Positions 47,274 to 55,403 of a stretch of DNA of 64,000 nucleotides are shown here, one piece after another (the first letter of the stretch is position 1; each line of letters opens with the position of its first letter). The notes under the pieces were generated by a model that was not told where the DNA came from, made no database searches, and saw only the letters and a list, made by a program, of their open reading frames with translations. This DNA is from Clostridium zeae (GTDB lineage: Bacteria; Bacillota; Clostridia; Clostridiales; Clostridiaceae), in the NCBI RefSeq assembly GCF_017312485.1, contig NZ_BMBA01000003.1:451468-515467 (forward strand). Reading direction: 5' to 3'. Both the position numbers and the translations under genes were made by a program.

Positions 47274-48215
47274 TTATTTACCTCTCTTTGCTTCTAAAAT
47301 ATATTTTTCTGCATCAAGTGCAGCAATAGTTCCGTCTGCCACTGCAGTTGTAATTTGTCTAAATTGCTTTTCTCTTACATCACCAGCAGCATACACACCT
47401 TTTATGTTTGTTCTTGTATTTTCATCTGCTAATATATAACCTTGAGGAGTTAGGTTTACATAATCCTTGAAGTGTTCAGTCTTAGGTTCTGTTCCTATAT
47501 ATCCAAAAACAGCTTCCATCTGGATTTCTTTTTCTTCTCCTGTGTTTGTGTTCTTTATCTTAGCTTTCTCCATAAATTTTTCACCAGATACATCCACTAG
47601 ATCCCAGTTGTACATAACTTCTATCTTTGGATGGTGTAAAACTTCTTCAAGAGTTGCTGCTTCACCTTTAAAATAATCGAATCTTCTTACCATAATTACT
47701 TTTGATGCAAACTTAGTAAGGAATAAAGCTTCTTCAAGAGCTGAATTTCCTCCACCAACTACTCCAATAACTTTTCCTTCATACATCGCTCCATCACAAA
47801 CTGCACAGTAATGTATTCCCTTACCAGAAAATTTTTCTTCACTAGGTATAGGAAGTTTTTTAGGAGTTGCCCCTGTTGCTATTATTACTGCTTTAGGCTT
47901 ATATATATAACTAGTAGTTTCAACTATTTTTTCATTTTCTGAAAAATCTACTCTTTCTACTAAGTCGAATTCATCTATTTTAGCACCTAATTCAAGCGCC
48001 TGTTCTTGCATTAAATCTGCTAGTTTGCTACCTTCAACTGTCTTAAATCCAGGATAGTTTTCTATGGAATAACTAGTTCTTACCTGTCCGCCTACTATAG
48101 CATCTTCCAAAAGCACCATATCTAGCTTAGCTCTGGCTGCATAAATAGCTGCAGTTAATCCAGCTGGGCCTCCACCTATTATCATTAAATCAATTTGCTT
48201 TTCATTTTTCGCCAT
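47274..48215 (-). CDS. trxB: Thioredoxin reductase-like flavoprotein
   Basis: FAD disulfide reductase of 313 aa. FAD-binding GGGPAGLTAAIYAARA at the N-terminus, redox motif CAVC in HYCAVCDGAM near residue 137, and the C-terminal YAAGDVREKQFRQ. The second nucleotide site has GGGNSALEEA, but the loop that in NADPH enzymes reads HRRDxFR reads RRFDYFK here, so cosubstrate preference is open. First gene of trxB-grx-gapN. AGGAAAGAGGGAAAAGC precedes the ATG. Confidence 0.92.
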   Translation of the reverse strand: MAKNEKQIDLMIIGGGPAGLTAAIYAARAKLDMVLLEDAIVGGQVRTSYSIENYPGFKTVEGSKLADLMQEQALELGAKIDEFDLVERVDFSENEKIVETTSYIYKPKAVIIATGATPKKLPIPSEEKFSGKGIHYCAVCDGAMYEGKVIGVVGGGNSALEEALFLTKFASKVIMVRRFDYFKGEAATLEEVLHHPKIEVMYNWDLVDVSGEKFMEKAKIKNTNTGEEKEIQMEAVFGYIGTEPKTEHFKDYVNLTPQGYILADENTRTNIKGVYAAGDVREKQFRQITTAVADGTIAALDAEKYILEAKRGK

Positions 48216-48256
48216 GCTTTTCCCTCTTTCCTAATAATACTTTTGACCGCTTTGTT

Positions 48257-48271
48257 TACCCCCAAGGGGTA
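48257..48271 (-). promoter_or_regulatory. ATACCCC-type inverted repeat before trxB (CsoR/CstR-like operator)
   Basis: TACCCC/GGGGTA with a 3-base centre, within GATACCCCTTGGGGG on the minus strand, placed about +5 to +19 from the likely start site. It resembles operators of the CsoR/CstR copper and persulfide sensor family. No such regulator gene lies in the window. Confidence 0.6.
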
Positions 48272-48282
48272 TCTTTAATATT

Positions 48283-48310
48283 ATTATAGCACTATAAACT
48301 CATTTTGCAA
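48283..48310 (-). promoter_or_regulatory. Promoter of trxB-grx-gapN
   Basis: Minus-strand TTGCAA (48305-48310), 16-base spacer, perfect TATAAT (48283-48288). The rest of the gap to the clpC terminator (48311-48535) shows nothing clear. Confidence 0.7.
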
Positions 48311-48535
48311 CCTATTTTTAAAAGATAATTATTATTAATTATGCACACTTCTCCTATCTTATAGTTTTTTATTATTTATATTTATTATTCAAGTTTTTAT
48401 TGAGTTCTTACTTATATCTTTTTCATATATGTGTCTATACGATTCTTAACTTAACAATCAATTTATATATTAATGAAAATCACAGGAGTCTACGATTATT
48501 AAAAATAATAAATTAAGTTTGCAGATATACCCTAA

Positions 48536-48604
48536 TAAAAGAACCGTAGTTCTCTCATACATAAACTTTAATTCTTAAAGTTCATATATTTATAAACTAC
48601 GGTT
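48536..48604 (-). terminator. Terminator of the ctsR-clpC operon
   Basis: Two stacked stems on the minus strand: AACCGTAGTT/AACTACGGTT outside (48542-48551, 48595-48604) and AACTTTAA/TTAAAGTT inside, followed by CTTTTATT. It ends the operon right after clpC. Confidence 0.78.
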
Positions 48605-48616
48605 TTTCTAACAAAT

Positions 48617-51073
48617 TTATTCCTGTGGTACTAGCTCTGGAGTAAACTTTAATTCTCCTTCTTCTACAGTAACTTTTACTCTTTGACCTCTCTTTATATT
48701 ACCTTTAAGCATCTCTTCACTTAACTTATCCTCAACACTCTTGGTAATCACTCTTCTTAGAGGTCTTGCTCCATAGGTTACATCTTTACCTTTTTCAACA
48801 AGAATCTTTCTACTTTCTTCATCAAAATCTAAATGGATATCTTGTTCATCTAGTCTTTCTGTAACTGAATTTACCATTAGGTTGACTATTTGTAATAAGT
48901 CTTCCTCTTGTAATCCATGGAACACAATTGTGTCATCTATTCTATTTAGGAATTCTGGTCTAAATGTCTTTCTAAGATCATCCATAACATTTTCTTTCAT
49001 ATTTTCATATTCTGTTTCACTCTTATTTTCATCTAAACCAAAGCCTATAGACTTTTGTTTCTTTATTGTATGAGCACCTACATTAGATGTCATTATAATT
49101 ATTGTATTTTTAAAGTTAACAGTCTTTCCTTTTCCATCTGTAAGTCTTCCATCTTCAAGTATTTGAAGTAATACATTAAACACATCTGGGTGAGCCTTTT
49201 CTATTTCATCAAGCAATATTACTGAATAAGGTCTTCTTCTTGCTGCCTCTGTAAGCTGACCACCTTCATCATATCCTACATATCCTGGAGGAGATCCAAT
49301 AAGTCTTGATACTGAATGTTTCTCCATATATTCAGACATATCTACTCTAACTATATTATCTTCATCACCGAACATAGCCTCTGCTAATGCTTTTGAAAGC
49401 TCTGTTTTTCCAACTCCAGTTGGCCCTAAGAAGATGAAGGATCCGATAGGCCTATTTGGATCTTTTAGTCCTACTCTAGCTCTTCTTACTGCTCTAGATA
49501 CAGATTTAACTGCTTCATTTTGTCCTACAACTCTCTTATGAAGTATTTCCTCAAGCTTTAAGAGCTTTTCTGATTCTGTTTCTGTAAGCTTTTCTACAGG
49601 AACTTTAGTCCATTTTGAAACAACTGATGCTATTTGCTGCTCTCCAACTATATGAGTTTTAGTACTACTTTGAGTAGTCCAGTTCGTCTTCATATGATCA
49701 AGCTTTTCTCTTAATTTCTTCTCTCTATCTCTAAGTTCAGCTGCCTTTTCAAAATTTTGTACCGCTATGGCATCTTCCTTTTCCTTTGTAGCTTTCTCTA
49801 TTTGTTCTTCCATTTCTTTTAAATCTGGAGGAGTAGTTAAGTTTTCTATTCTAACCTTAGCTGCTGCTTCATCAATTAGATCTATAGCTTTATCTGGCAT
49901 ATATCTATCTGTTATATATCTATCTGAAAGATTAACTGCAGCCTCTAGAGCTTCATCAGTTATCTTAACACCATGATGAGCCTCATATTTATCTCTAAGT
50001 CCTTTTAATATCTGTAAAGTTTCATCCTTAGAAGGTTCTCCAACATTTACTGGCTGGAATCTTCTTTCAAGCGCAGAATCTTTTTCAATATATTTTCTGT
50101 ATTCATCTATAGTTGTAGCACCTATACATTGAATTTCTCCTCTTGCTAATGCTGGTTTTAGTATATTAGATGCATCTATTGCTCCCTCAGCACCACCAGC
50201 TCCTACAATTGTATGAATTTCATCTATAAATAAAAGTACATTACCTGCGTTTCTTATTTCTTCCATTACCTTTTTTAATCTATCTTCAAATTCACCTCTA
50301 TATTTTGCACCGGCTATCATTGATGTTATATCTAAGGAAACTACTCTTTTATCTTTAAGTATCTCAGGTATATTTCCTTCAACTATTTTTTGAGCTAACC
50401 CTTCTGCTATTGCAGTCTTACCTACTCCAGGGTCTCCTATTAAACAAGGATTATTTTTTATTCTTCTACAAAGAATTTCTAAAACTCTTTGTGTCTCTTC
50501 ATCTCTTCCTACTACAGGATCTAACTTGCCTTCAACGGCCATTTCAGTTAAGTCTCTGCCAAACTGATCTAAACTTGGTGTTTTATCAGTTCTTCTTCTC
50601 TGTGGGCTATCTGGCTGACCACCTTGTGATGCAGGCTTTCCATTAAAGCTGTTTATTATATCTGATCTAAGCTTTTCAAAATTCACATTAAGATTATTTA
50701 GTATAGTATATGCTACACCTTCATTATCAGCTAATAATGCTAGTAATATATGCTCTGGACTTATATAGTTATGGCCTAGATTTCTAGCCTCTACTAGACT
50801 ATTGTCCAAAAGTCTTTTTGTTCTTGGTGTTAGAGGAATCTCACCAGAGAAGTATTCTACTTCTCCTTCACCAACATATTGTTGAATCAGTTTACCTACA
50901 GCTTCTACAGTAACACCGTACGAGTTTAATAATTCTTTACTTTTACCTTCATCTGCTAATATACCTACAAGTATATGCTCTGTACCTATATAACCATGTT
51001 TATACTTTTTAGATTGCTCTCTAGCATTCATTAACACCTTTTGAGCTCTTTCAGTAAATCTTCCAAATAACAT
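48617..51073 (-). CDS. clpC: ATP-dependent Clp protease ATP-binding subunit ClpC
   Basis: AAA+ unfoldase that feeds proteins to ClpP, 818 aa. Two N-terminal Clp repeats (about 5-145), first AAA domain with Walker A GDPGVGKT near 215, a coiled middle domain with a UVR-like motif (QNFEKAAELRDREKKLREKL) near 440, second AAA domain with GPTGVGKT near 552, and a C-terminal small domain. The middle domain is where MecA/McsB-type adaptors act. Last gene of the CtsR-controlled operon; 11 bases after mcsB. Confidence 0.98.
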   Translation of the reverse strand: MLFGRFTERAQKVLMNAREQSKKYKHGYIGTEHILVGILADEGKSKELLNSYGVTVEAVGKLIQQYVGEGEVEYFSGEIPLTPRTKRLLDNSLVEARNLGHNYISPEHILLALLADNEGVAYTILNNLNVNFEKLRSDIINSFNGKPASQGGQPDSPQRRRTDKTPSLDQFGRDLTEMAVEGKLDPVVGRDEETQRVLEILCRRIKNNPCLIGDPGVGKTAIAEGLAQKIVEGNIPEILKDKRVVSLDITSMIAGAKYRGEFEDRLKKVMEEIRNAGNVLLFIDEIHTIVGAGGAEGAIDASNILKPALARGEIQCIGATTIDEYRKYIEKDSALERRFQPVNVGEPSKDETLQILKGLRDKYEAHHGVKITDEALEAAVNLSDRYITDRYMPDKAIDLIDEAAAKVRIENLTTPPDLKEMEEQIEKATKEKEDAIAVQNFEKAAELRDREKKLREKLDHMKTNWTTQSSTKTHIVGEQQIASVVSKWTKVPVEKLTETESEKLLKLEEILHKRVVGQNEAVKSVSRAVRRARVGLKDPNRPIGSFIFLGPTGVGKTELSKALAEAMFGDEDNIVRVDMSEYMEKHSVSRLIGSPPGYVGYDEGGQLTEAARRRPYSVILLDEIEKAHPDVFNVLLQILEDGRLTDGKGKTVNFKNTIIIMTSNVGAHTIKKQKSIGFGLDENKSETEYENMKENVMDDLRKTFRPEFLNRIDDTIVFHGLQEEDLLQIVNLMVNSVTERLDEQDIHLDFDEESRKILVEKGKDVTYGARPLRRVITKSVEDKLSEEMLKGNIKRGQRVKVTVEEGELKFTPELVPQE

Positions 51074-51084
51074 GGTGTCACCTC

Positions 51085-52122
51085 CTAATTATTAATTTTT
51101 CTAAATGTCTCCCTAACTAATTTCCCTCGTTCTATATCTCTTTCTTTCTCTGTTAGCTTTCTACCAACCTTAAGTTGAAGTGAAGCTGGCTGAATTAATA
51201 CCAGTAAACTGTTCAAAAGTTTTTTATCTATATCATCTATTATTGACATTTCTACGCCTAATCTTACATAAGACAAAAGTTCTAGGCATTCTTTTGAACT
51301 TAAAATAATTGCATTCTTTAGTATTCCAATTGACCTATATATTTTATCCAAAATTTCATATTCATAATTAGCTCTTAGGTATTCTCTTGATTTTATTTCT
51401 TGAGCTGTTATTTGAGAAACAACAGCCTGTAGATTGGTAAGTATTTCTTCTTCGGTAATTCCTAAGGTTACTTGATTAGATATTTGATATATATTACTAT
51501 CTGCATTAGAGCCTTCTCCATAAAGACCTCTTATTGTCATTCCTACTTGTGCTAATCCTTTTATTAACCCATCTATTTCTTTATTCATAGTAAGTGCTGG
51601 AAGATGAATCATTACTGAAGCTCTCATTCCAGTGCCTATATTAGTAGGACACGCTGTTAAATATCCAAATCTCTCATCAAAAGCATAATCAAGATAATTT
51701 TCAAGCATGTCATCAAGTTTAGTGGCTTCATTGTAGGCTTCTTTAATATCAAATCCTTTTGTTATACACTGAAGTCTTATATGATCCTCTTCATTTATCA
51801 TTATGCTCATTGTTTCATCTTTATCAACTAAAAAAGCTGTTTTCTTATAAGACTTTAGTAAATTAGGACTAATAAGATGCTTCTCAAAATAACTAGTTGA
51901 TACATTTCCACCTATCTCCCAAAGCCTAACTGTTGTAAACTTATCTCTTGTATTTTCATTTAAATAGAATGCACTCTCTATTCTGTCAACATTTTCTCTT
52001 CCTGTGTTTTCATCAAGCTTATTAGTAAAAGGGATTTTTTTTAAATTTCTTGCAAGTCTTACTCTTGAACTAATAACTATTTCATCATTAGCATTATCAA
52101 GTCCACTAATCCAGTTATTCAT
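51085..52122 (-). CDS. mcsB: Protein arginine kinase McsB
   Basis: 345 aa kinase with the guanido-kinase fold that phosphorylates arginines, marking proteins for ClpC-ClpP and inactivating CtsR. Conserved pieces: VISSRVRLARNLKKIPF near the N-terminus, FGYLTACPTNIGTGMRASVMIHLPAL, and GLYGEGSNADSNIYQISNQVTLG. Stands between mcsA, its activator, and clpC. Confidence 0.96.
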   Translation of the reverse strand: MNNWISGLDNANDEIVISSRVRLARNLKKIPFTNKLDENTGRENVDRIESAFYLNENTRDKFTTVRLWEIGGNVSTSYFEKHLISPNLLKSYKKTAFLVDKDETMSIMINEEDHIRLQCITKGFDIKEAYNEATKLDDMLENYLDYAFDERFGYLTACPTNIGTGMRASVMIHLPALTMNKEIDGLIKGLAQVGMTIRGLYGEGSNADSNIYQISNQVTLGITEEEILTNLQAVVSQITAQEIKSREYLRANYEYEILDKIYRSIGILKNAIILSSKECLELLSYVRLGVEMSIIDDIDKKLLNSLLVLIQPASLQLKVGRKLTEKERDIERGKLVRETFRKINN

Positions 52123-52133
52123 AAAGCATCCTC

Positions 52134-52652
52134 CTATTCTCCAATGGTTTCTTGAAGTGACTTTATTTCATCTCTAAGGACTGCAGCTCTTTCATACTCT
52201 TCACCCAAAATTGCGTGCTGAAGTTCTTCCTTCAATTTCAATAATTTTTTCTTTTCTACTAAACACTTACCTGCTTTTGTAGGGACTTTTCCTACATGTT
52301 CTACATCACCTTGAACTCTTTTTATTACAGGATTAATTGTATTCTGAAAGTTTTTATAACATTCACTACACCCTAAAAGTCCTGTCTTTTGGAATTCATC
52401 ATAAGCCATTCCACAATTCTCACAAGTTACTACGGTTTTCTGAGCATCTCTGGATGTTTTGTTTACATAGTCCACAAGCCCACTCAAAAGGTTTTGGAAT
52501 GAAAACTCACCTAAATCTTCAAAAGGATTTAAAGGTATCTCCATGGATTCATTAGCACACTTATCACATAGATTCACTTCTTTCTTATCTCCATTTACAA
52601 CCTTAACGATATGAACAGTAGCTTCTCTTGATTCACATTTATCACATAACAT
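52134..52652 (-). CDS. mcsA: McsA, activator of arginine kinase McsB
   Basis: 172 aa with four CxxC zinc-type motifs (CDKCESREA at the N-terminus, CDKCANES, CENCGMAY and CSECYKNF) and a C-terminal UVR domain (LKEELQHAILGEEYERAAVLRDEIK). In the family it activates McsB and senses heavy metals or oxidation through its cysteines. Twelve bases before mcsB. Confidence 0.95.
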   Translation of the reverse strand: MLCDKCESREATVHIVKVVNGDKKEVNLCDKCANESMEIPLNPFEDLGEFSFQNLLSGLVDYVNKTSRDAQKTVVTCENCGMAYDEFQKTGLLGCSECYKNFQNTINPVIKRVQGDVEHVGKVPTKAGKCLVEKKKLLKLKEELQHAILGEEYERAAVLRDEIKSLQETIGE

Positions 52653-52672
52653 ATCTCATACCTCCCTTTTAT

Positions 52673-53131
52673 TTAAGATAATAGAACCATAACCAATGAT
52701 CTTAATATATCTGCTCGAACTCTATTTTTATTTTCTGTATTTTGGAGAGTTCTATCATTAATTGTAATTTTAATTAAAGCTAATTCCCGTTTATTTATTA
52801 TGTCTAAATCATATAAGCTTTCTATTATTGCTACTCCATTTTGATAGGTTAAACTATCTCCTATGCTAGAACTTATTATTTGATAAATCTTATCTTTTGT
52901 ATCATAAGTAATTTTCTTTATAAGTATGCAGCCTCCACCGCCTCTTTTGCTTTCAATCAAATAACCCTTATCACAAGTAAATCTAGTTGTTAACACATAA
53001 TTTATTTGTGATGGTGCACAAGAGAACTTGTCAGCTAGCTCATTTCTTTGTATTTGAAGTTCTTGATCACAGCTCTGCTCAAGTAAGTTTTTTATGAATT
53101 CTTCTATAACGTCAGACAATCTTGCCACCAT
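52673..53131 (-). CDS. ctsR: Transcriptional repressor CtsR
   Basis: Class III stress-gene repressor, 152 aa. The winged helix covers the first 70 residues (LSDVIEEFIKNLLEQ, ELADKFSCAPSQINYVLTTRF) and ends with the glycine-rich wing SKRGGGGC, the region phosphorylated by McsB in Bacillus and used as a heat sensor. AAGGTGGTG precedes the ATG. First gene of ctsR-mcsA-mcsB-clpC, with a CtsR box at its own promoter. Confidence 0.97.
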   Translation of the reverse strand: MVARLSDVIEEFIKNLLEQSCDQELQIQRNELADKFSCAPSQINYVLTTRFTCDKGYLIESKRGGGGCILIKKITYDTKDKIYQIISSSIGDSLTYQNGVAIIESLYDLDIINKRELALIKITINDRTLQNTENKNRVRADILRSLVMVLLS

Positions 53132-53144
53132 ATCACCACCTTAC

Positions 53145-53161
53145 TTTGACTTTCTTTGACC
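53145..53161 (-). promoter_or_regulatory. CtsR operator
   Basis: Minus strand reads GGTCAAA-GAA-AGTCAAA, the direct heptad repeat bound by CtsR (consensus RGTCAAA-NAN-RGTCAAA). It sits on the expected transcription start. Confidence 0.94.
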
Positions 53162-53169
53162 TTAAATAT

Positions 53170-53198
53170 ATATTAATATTTTTTCAATATTGAATCAA
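53170..53198 (-). promoter_or_regulatory. ctsR operon promoter
   Basis: Minus-strand TTGATT (53193-53198), 17-base spacer, TAATAT (53170-53175), immediately upstream of the CtsR box. Confidence 0.75.
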
Positions 53199-53258
53199 GT
53201 AATAAGTTTTATTAATTAACAAAGATAATCAAAGAAACTTAGAGTTATTTTGCTCTAA

Positions 53259-53288
53259 TTGAGTATAACCACATGTTATGGTTATAAT
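53259..53288 (+). promoter_or_regulatory. Promoter of the MBL-fold gene with inverted repeat
   Basis: TTGAGT (53259-53264), 18-base spacer, TATAAT (53283-53288). An inverted repeat TATAACC/GGTTATA (53264-53270, 53280-53286) spans spacer and -10 and could be an operator. Confidence 0.65.
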
Positions 53289-53323
53289 AGAAGTATAAAA
53301 AACAAATTTGAGGATGTGAATAT

Positions 53324-53962
53324 ATGGAAATACTTTGGTTGGGACATGCTTCGTTTTTATTAAAAAATTCTATTGGGAAAAGGTTATTATTAGATCCATT
53401 TCCTAATGATATAGGTTATTCAACTTATGAAGATAAAGTTGACTTAATAGTTATGAGTCATAAACACTTTGATCATTGTTATATATCTGTAGCTAATTCT
53501 GAAACTAAATTAATAGATACAATAGGATATCATGAAACTGATTTTTGTACCGTAAAAGGTATACAAAGTTATCATGATAAAGAAAATGGATTAAAAAGAG
53601 GAACTAATATTATTTATATTATCGATATTGATGGTTTTAGAATATGTCATCTTGGGGATCTCGGGCATACACTTGATTCTGAAACATTATCACAGATAGG
53701 AAAAGTAGACGTTCTTATGATACCTATAGGAGGGAATTTTACTATTGATGGCTCAGAAGCTGCTAAGGTTGCAACTTCTATAAGTCCAACTTATATTATT
53801 CCTATGCACTACAAAACCCCTCAGCTTACTTTTGAGCTTGAAGGTCCAGAAAAATTCCTGACTTCTATTAAAAATGTGAAAAAGATTGATTCTCATGAGT
53901 TTATACCTGATAAAAATGAAAATTCATCTAATAACGTCATACTTTTTAGTTTGCTTAAATAA
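53324..53962 (+). CDS. MBL-fold metal-dependent hydrolase (UlaG/UPF0173-like)
   Basis: 212 aa metallo-beta-lactamase fold protein. Metal motif SHKHFDHC near residue 46, further ligands in CHLGDLGHTL and a late histidine in IIPMHYKTP; N-terminus ILWLGHASFLLK is typical of the UlaG/UPF0173 group of hydrolases. Substrate unknown. Divergent from ctsR, single-gene unit. Confidence 0.88.
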   Translation: MEILWLGHASFLLKNSIGKRLLLDPFPNDIGYSTYEDKVDLIVMSHKHFDHCYISVANSETKLIDTIGYHETDFCTVKGIQSYHDKENGLKRGTNIIYIIDIDGFRICHLGDLGHTLDSETLSQIGKVDVLMIPIGGNFTIDGSEAAKVATSISPTYIIPMHYKTPQLTFELEGPEKFLTSIKNVKKIDSHEFIPDKNENSSNNVILFSLLK

Positions 53963-53973
53963 TATTTTTATAT

Positions 53974-53998
53974 AAAAAAAGACCACCTTACGGTGGCC
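53974..53998 (-). terminator. Terminator of the ferredoxin gene
   Basis: Seven-base-pair stem GGCCACC/GGTGGTC with a GTAA loop, then seven T residues on the minus strand. Confidence 0.88.
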
Positions 53999-54012
53999 TG
54001 TCCAATTTAAAA

Positions 54013-54183
54013 CTAGTCTTGAACTGGTGCTCCTACTGGGCAAACATTAGCACAGTTTCCACAATCGATGCATGAATTTGCATCTATATCGAATTGTGTA
54101 TCTCCTTGACTTATAGCATTAACTGGGCATTCAGCAGCGCATGCTCCACAGCTTACGCAAGCATCTGTAATTTTATATGCCAT
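54013..54183 (-). CDS. 2[4Fe-4S] ferredoxin
   Basis: 56 aa clostridial-type ferredoxin, start MAYKITDACVSCGACAAECP. Eight cysteines in two CxxCxxCxxxC sets (C9, C12, C15, C19 and C38, C41, C44, C48) bind two cubane clusters. Carries low-potential electrons in fermentation. GGAGGTG lies 7 bases before the ATG. Immediately upstream is a terminator-like hairpin that leaves no room for a promoter between it and the gene. Confidence 0.97.
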   Translation of the reverse strand: MAYKITDACVSCGACAAECPVNAISQGDTQFDIDANSCIDCGNCANVCPVGAPVQD

Positions 54184-54196
54184 AACAAACACCTCC

Positions 54197-54226
54197 TAAA
54201 AAAATGTGGTGTACAAACACCACATT
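54197..54226 (-). terminator. Terminator-like hairpin abutting the ferredoxin ribosome site
   Basis: Ten-base-pair stem AATGTGGTGT/ACACCACATT (54203-54212, 54217-54226) followed by a seven-T run (54198-54204) that runs straight into AGGAGGTG of the ferredoxin gene. It ends the upstream HMA transcript and may also act in the ferredoxin leader. Confidence 0.75.
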
Positions 54227-54281
54227 TATTTTAACATGTTTTTTTTAATTTTAAAAGACTTTTGTTTCTAGTTATGCAATT

Positions 54282-54485
54282 TTACAAAACAATATACCCC
54301 AAATCTTCAATGGAAGTTATTATATCATCCAGTTCAACAAAATAATTGTCATAAACAACATTAACTTCTCCCTTTTCCTTGCTTATCTCACAAGCAATTA
54401 CTCCTTCATTACTTGAAATAGCCTTTTTAATCTTAATAATGTCATCTGATGTTTTCATGCTAGGAATTCTTATTGAAGATTTCAT
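54282..54485 (-). CDS. Heavy-metal-associated (HMA) fold protein without CxxC
   Basis: 67 aa. Order of strands and helices matches the ferredoxin-like HMA fold (SIRIPSMKTSDDIIKIKKAIS, GVIACEISKEKGEVNVVYD, IITSIEDLGYIVL). The metal loop that normally reads GMxCxxC is PSMKTSDD here, so the copper-binding cysteines are missing; one cysteine lies mid-protein. Could be a non-metal paralogue. AGGAGG precedes the ATG. Eleven bases after ricT. Confidence 0.85.
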   Translation of the reverse strand: MKSSIRIPSMKTSDDIIKIKKAISSNEGVIACEISKEKGEVNVVYDNYFVELDDIITSIEDLGYIVL

Positions 54486-54496
54486 AGTTTACCTCC

Positions 54497-55402
54497 TTAA
54501 TTACCACTAAACAAGTCCTTTATCATCTTTTTATCTACATCGTCATCTAATTCTAGCTTTATATCATTATCATCTACGGTACCTTCATATCCGCCCGATA
54601 TAATCTTAACATTTTCAATCTTGAATTCTTCTACAAAATCTTCTTCTCCTCTAAAGAGTTTAACTTTAACCTTCTCTTTAACTACTGAGTTAGAAATAAC
54701 TTCCCCTCGTCCAAGCTCAGTATCAACAACTGAACCAATCTTAGGCAATCTTTTGCGTATATCTTCATATGTATTTTGCTCATAATTAAGACAACACATA
54801 AGTCTTCCACATATTCCTGATATTTTGGTAGGATTAAGTGAAAGATTTTGTTCTTTAGCCATCTTTATTGAAACTGAAGCAAAATCACCTAAGAATGTAG
54901 AGCAACACAAGGATCTACCGCAAGGTCCTAGCCCCCCTATCATTTTAGCTTCATCTCTTACTCCAATTTGTCTAAGTTCTATTCTTGTTTTAAATATAGT
55001 TGCAAGATCTTTTACTAGTTCTCTAAAATCTACTCTTCCATCTGCAGTGAAATAAAATATAACTTTATTATTATCAAATGTATATTCTACATCTATAAGT
55101 TTCATATTTAATTTATGTTCTGTTATTTTATCAAAACATACTTCAAAAGCATGCTTTTCTCTGCTTTTATTATCTTCATGCCTAGCTATATCATCAACAT
55201 CAGCCACTCTTAGAACACTCTTTAGAGGTGCAACGATTTCACTTTCATCTATTTCTTTAGGGCCGATTACGCATTCTCCAAATTCTATTCCTCTTGCTGT
55301 TTCAACTATAACGTTATCGTCCTTCTTTATTTCAATCTCGTTTGGATTAAAATAATAAATCTTTCCTGCCTTTTTAAAACGAACTCCTACGACTTTGATC
55401 AT
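54497..55402 (-). CDS. ricT: PSP1-domain protein RicT (YaaT)
   Basis: 301 aa. Member of the Ric (Y-) complex family, which in Bacillus carries iron-sulfur clusters, speeds mRNA maturation by RNase Y and aids sporulation and competence. The cysteine sets are intact: CGRSLCCSTFLGDF and ICGRLMCCLNYEQ. Lies 1 base after holB. The partner genes ricA and ricF are not in the window. Confidence 0.93.
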   Translation of the reverse strand: MIKVVGVRFKKAGKIYYFNPNEIEIKKDDNVIVETARGIEFGECVIGPKEIDESEIVAPLKSVLRVADVDDIARHEDNKSREKHAFEVCFDKITEHKLNMKLIDVEYTFDNNKVIFYFTADGRVDFRELVKDLATIFKTRIELRQIGVRDEAKMIGGLGPCGRSLCCSTFLGDFASVSIKMAKEQNLSLNPTKISGICGRLMCCLNYEQNTYEDIRKRLPKIGSVVDTELGRGEVISNSVVKEKVKVKLFRGEEDFVEEFKIENVKIISGGYEGTVDDNDIKLELDDDVDKKMIKDLFSGN

Positions 55403-55403
55403 A

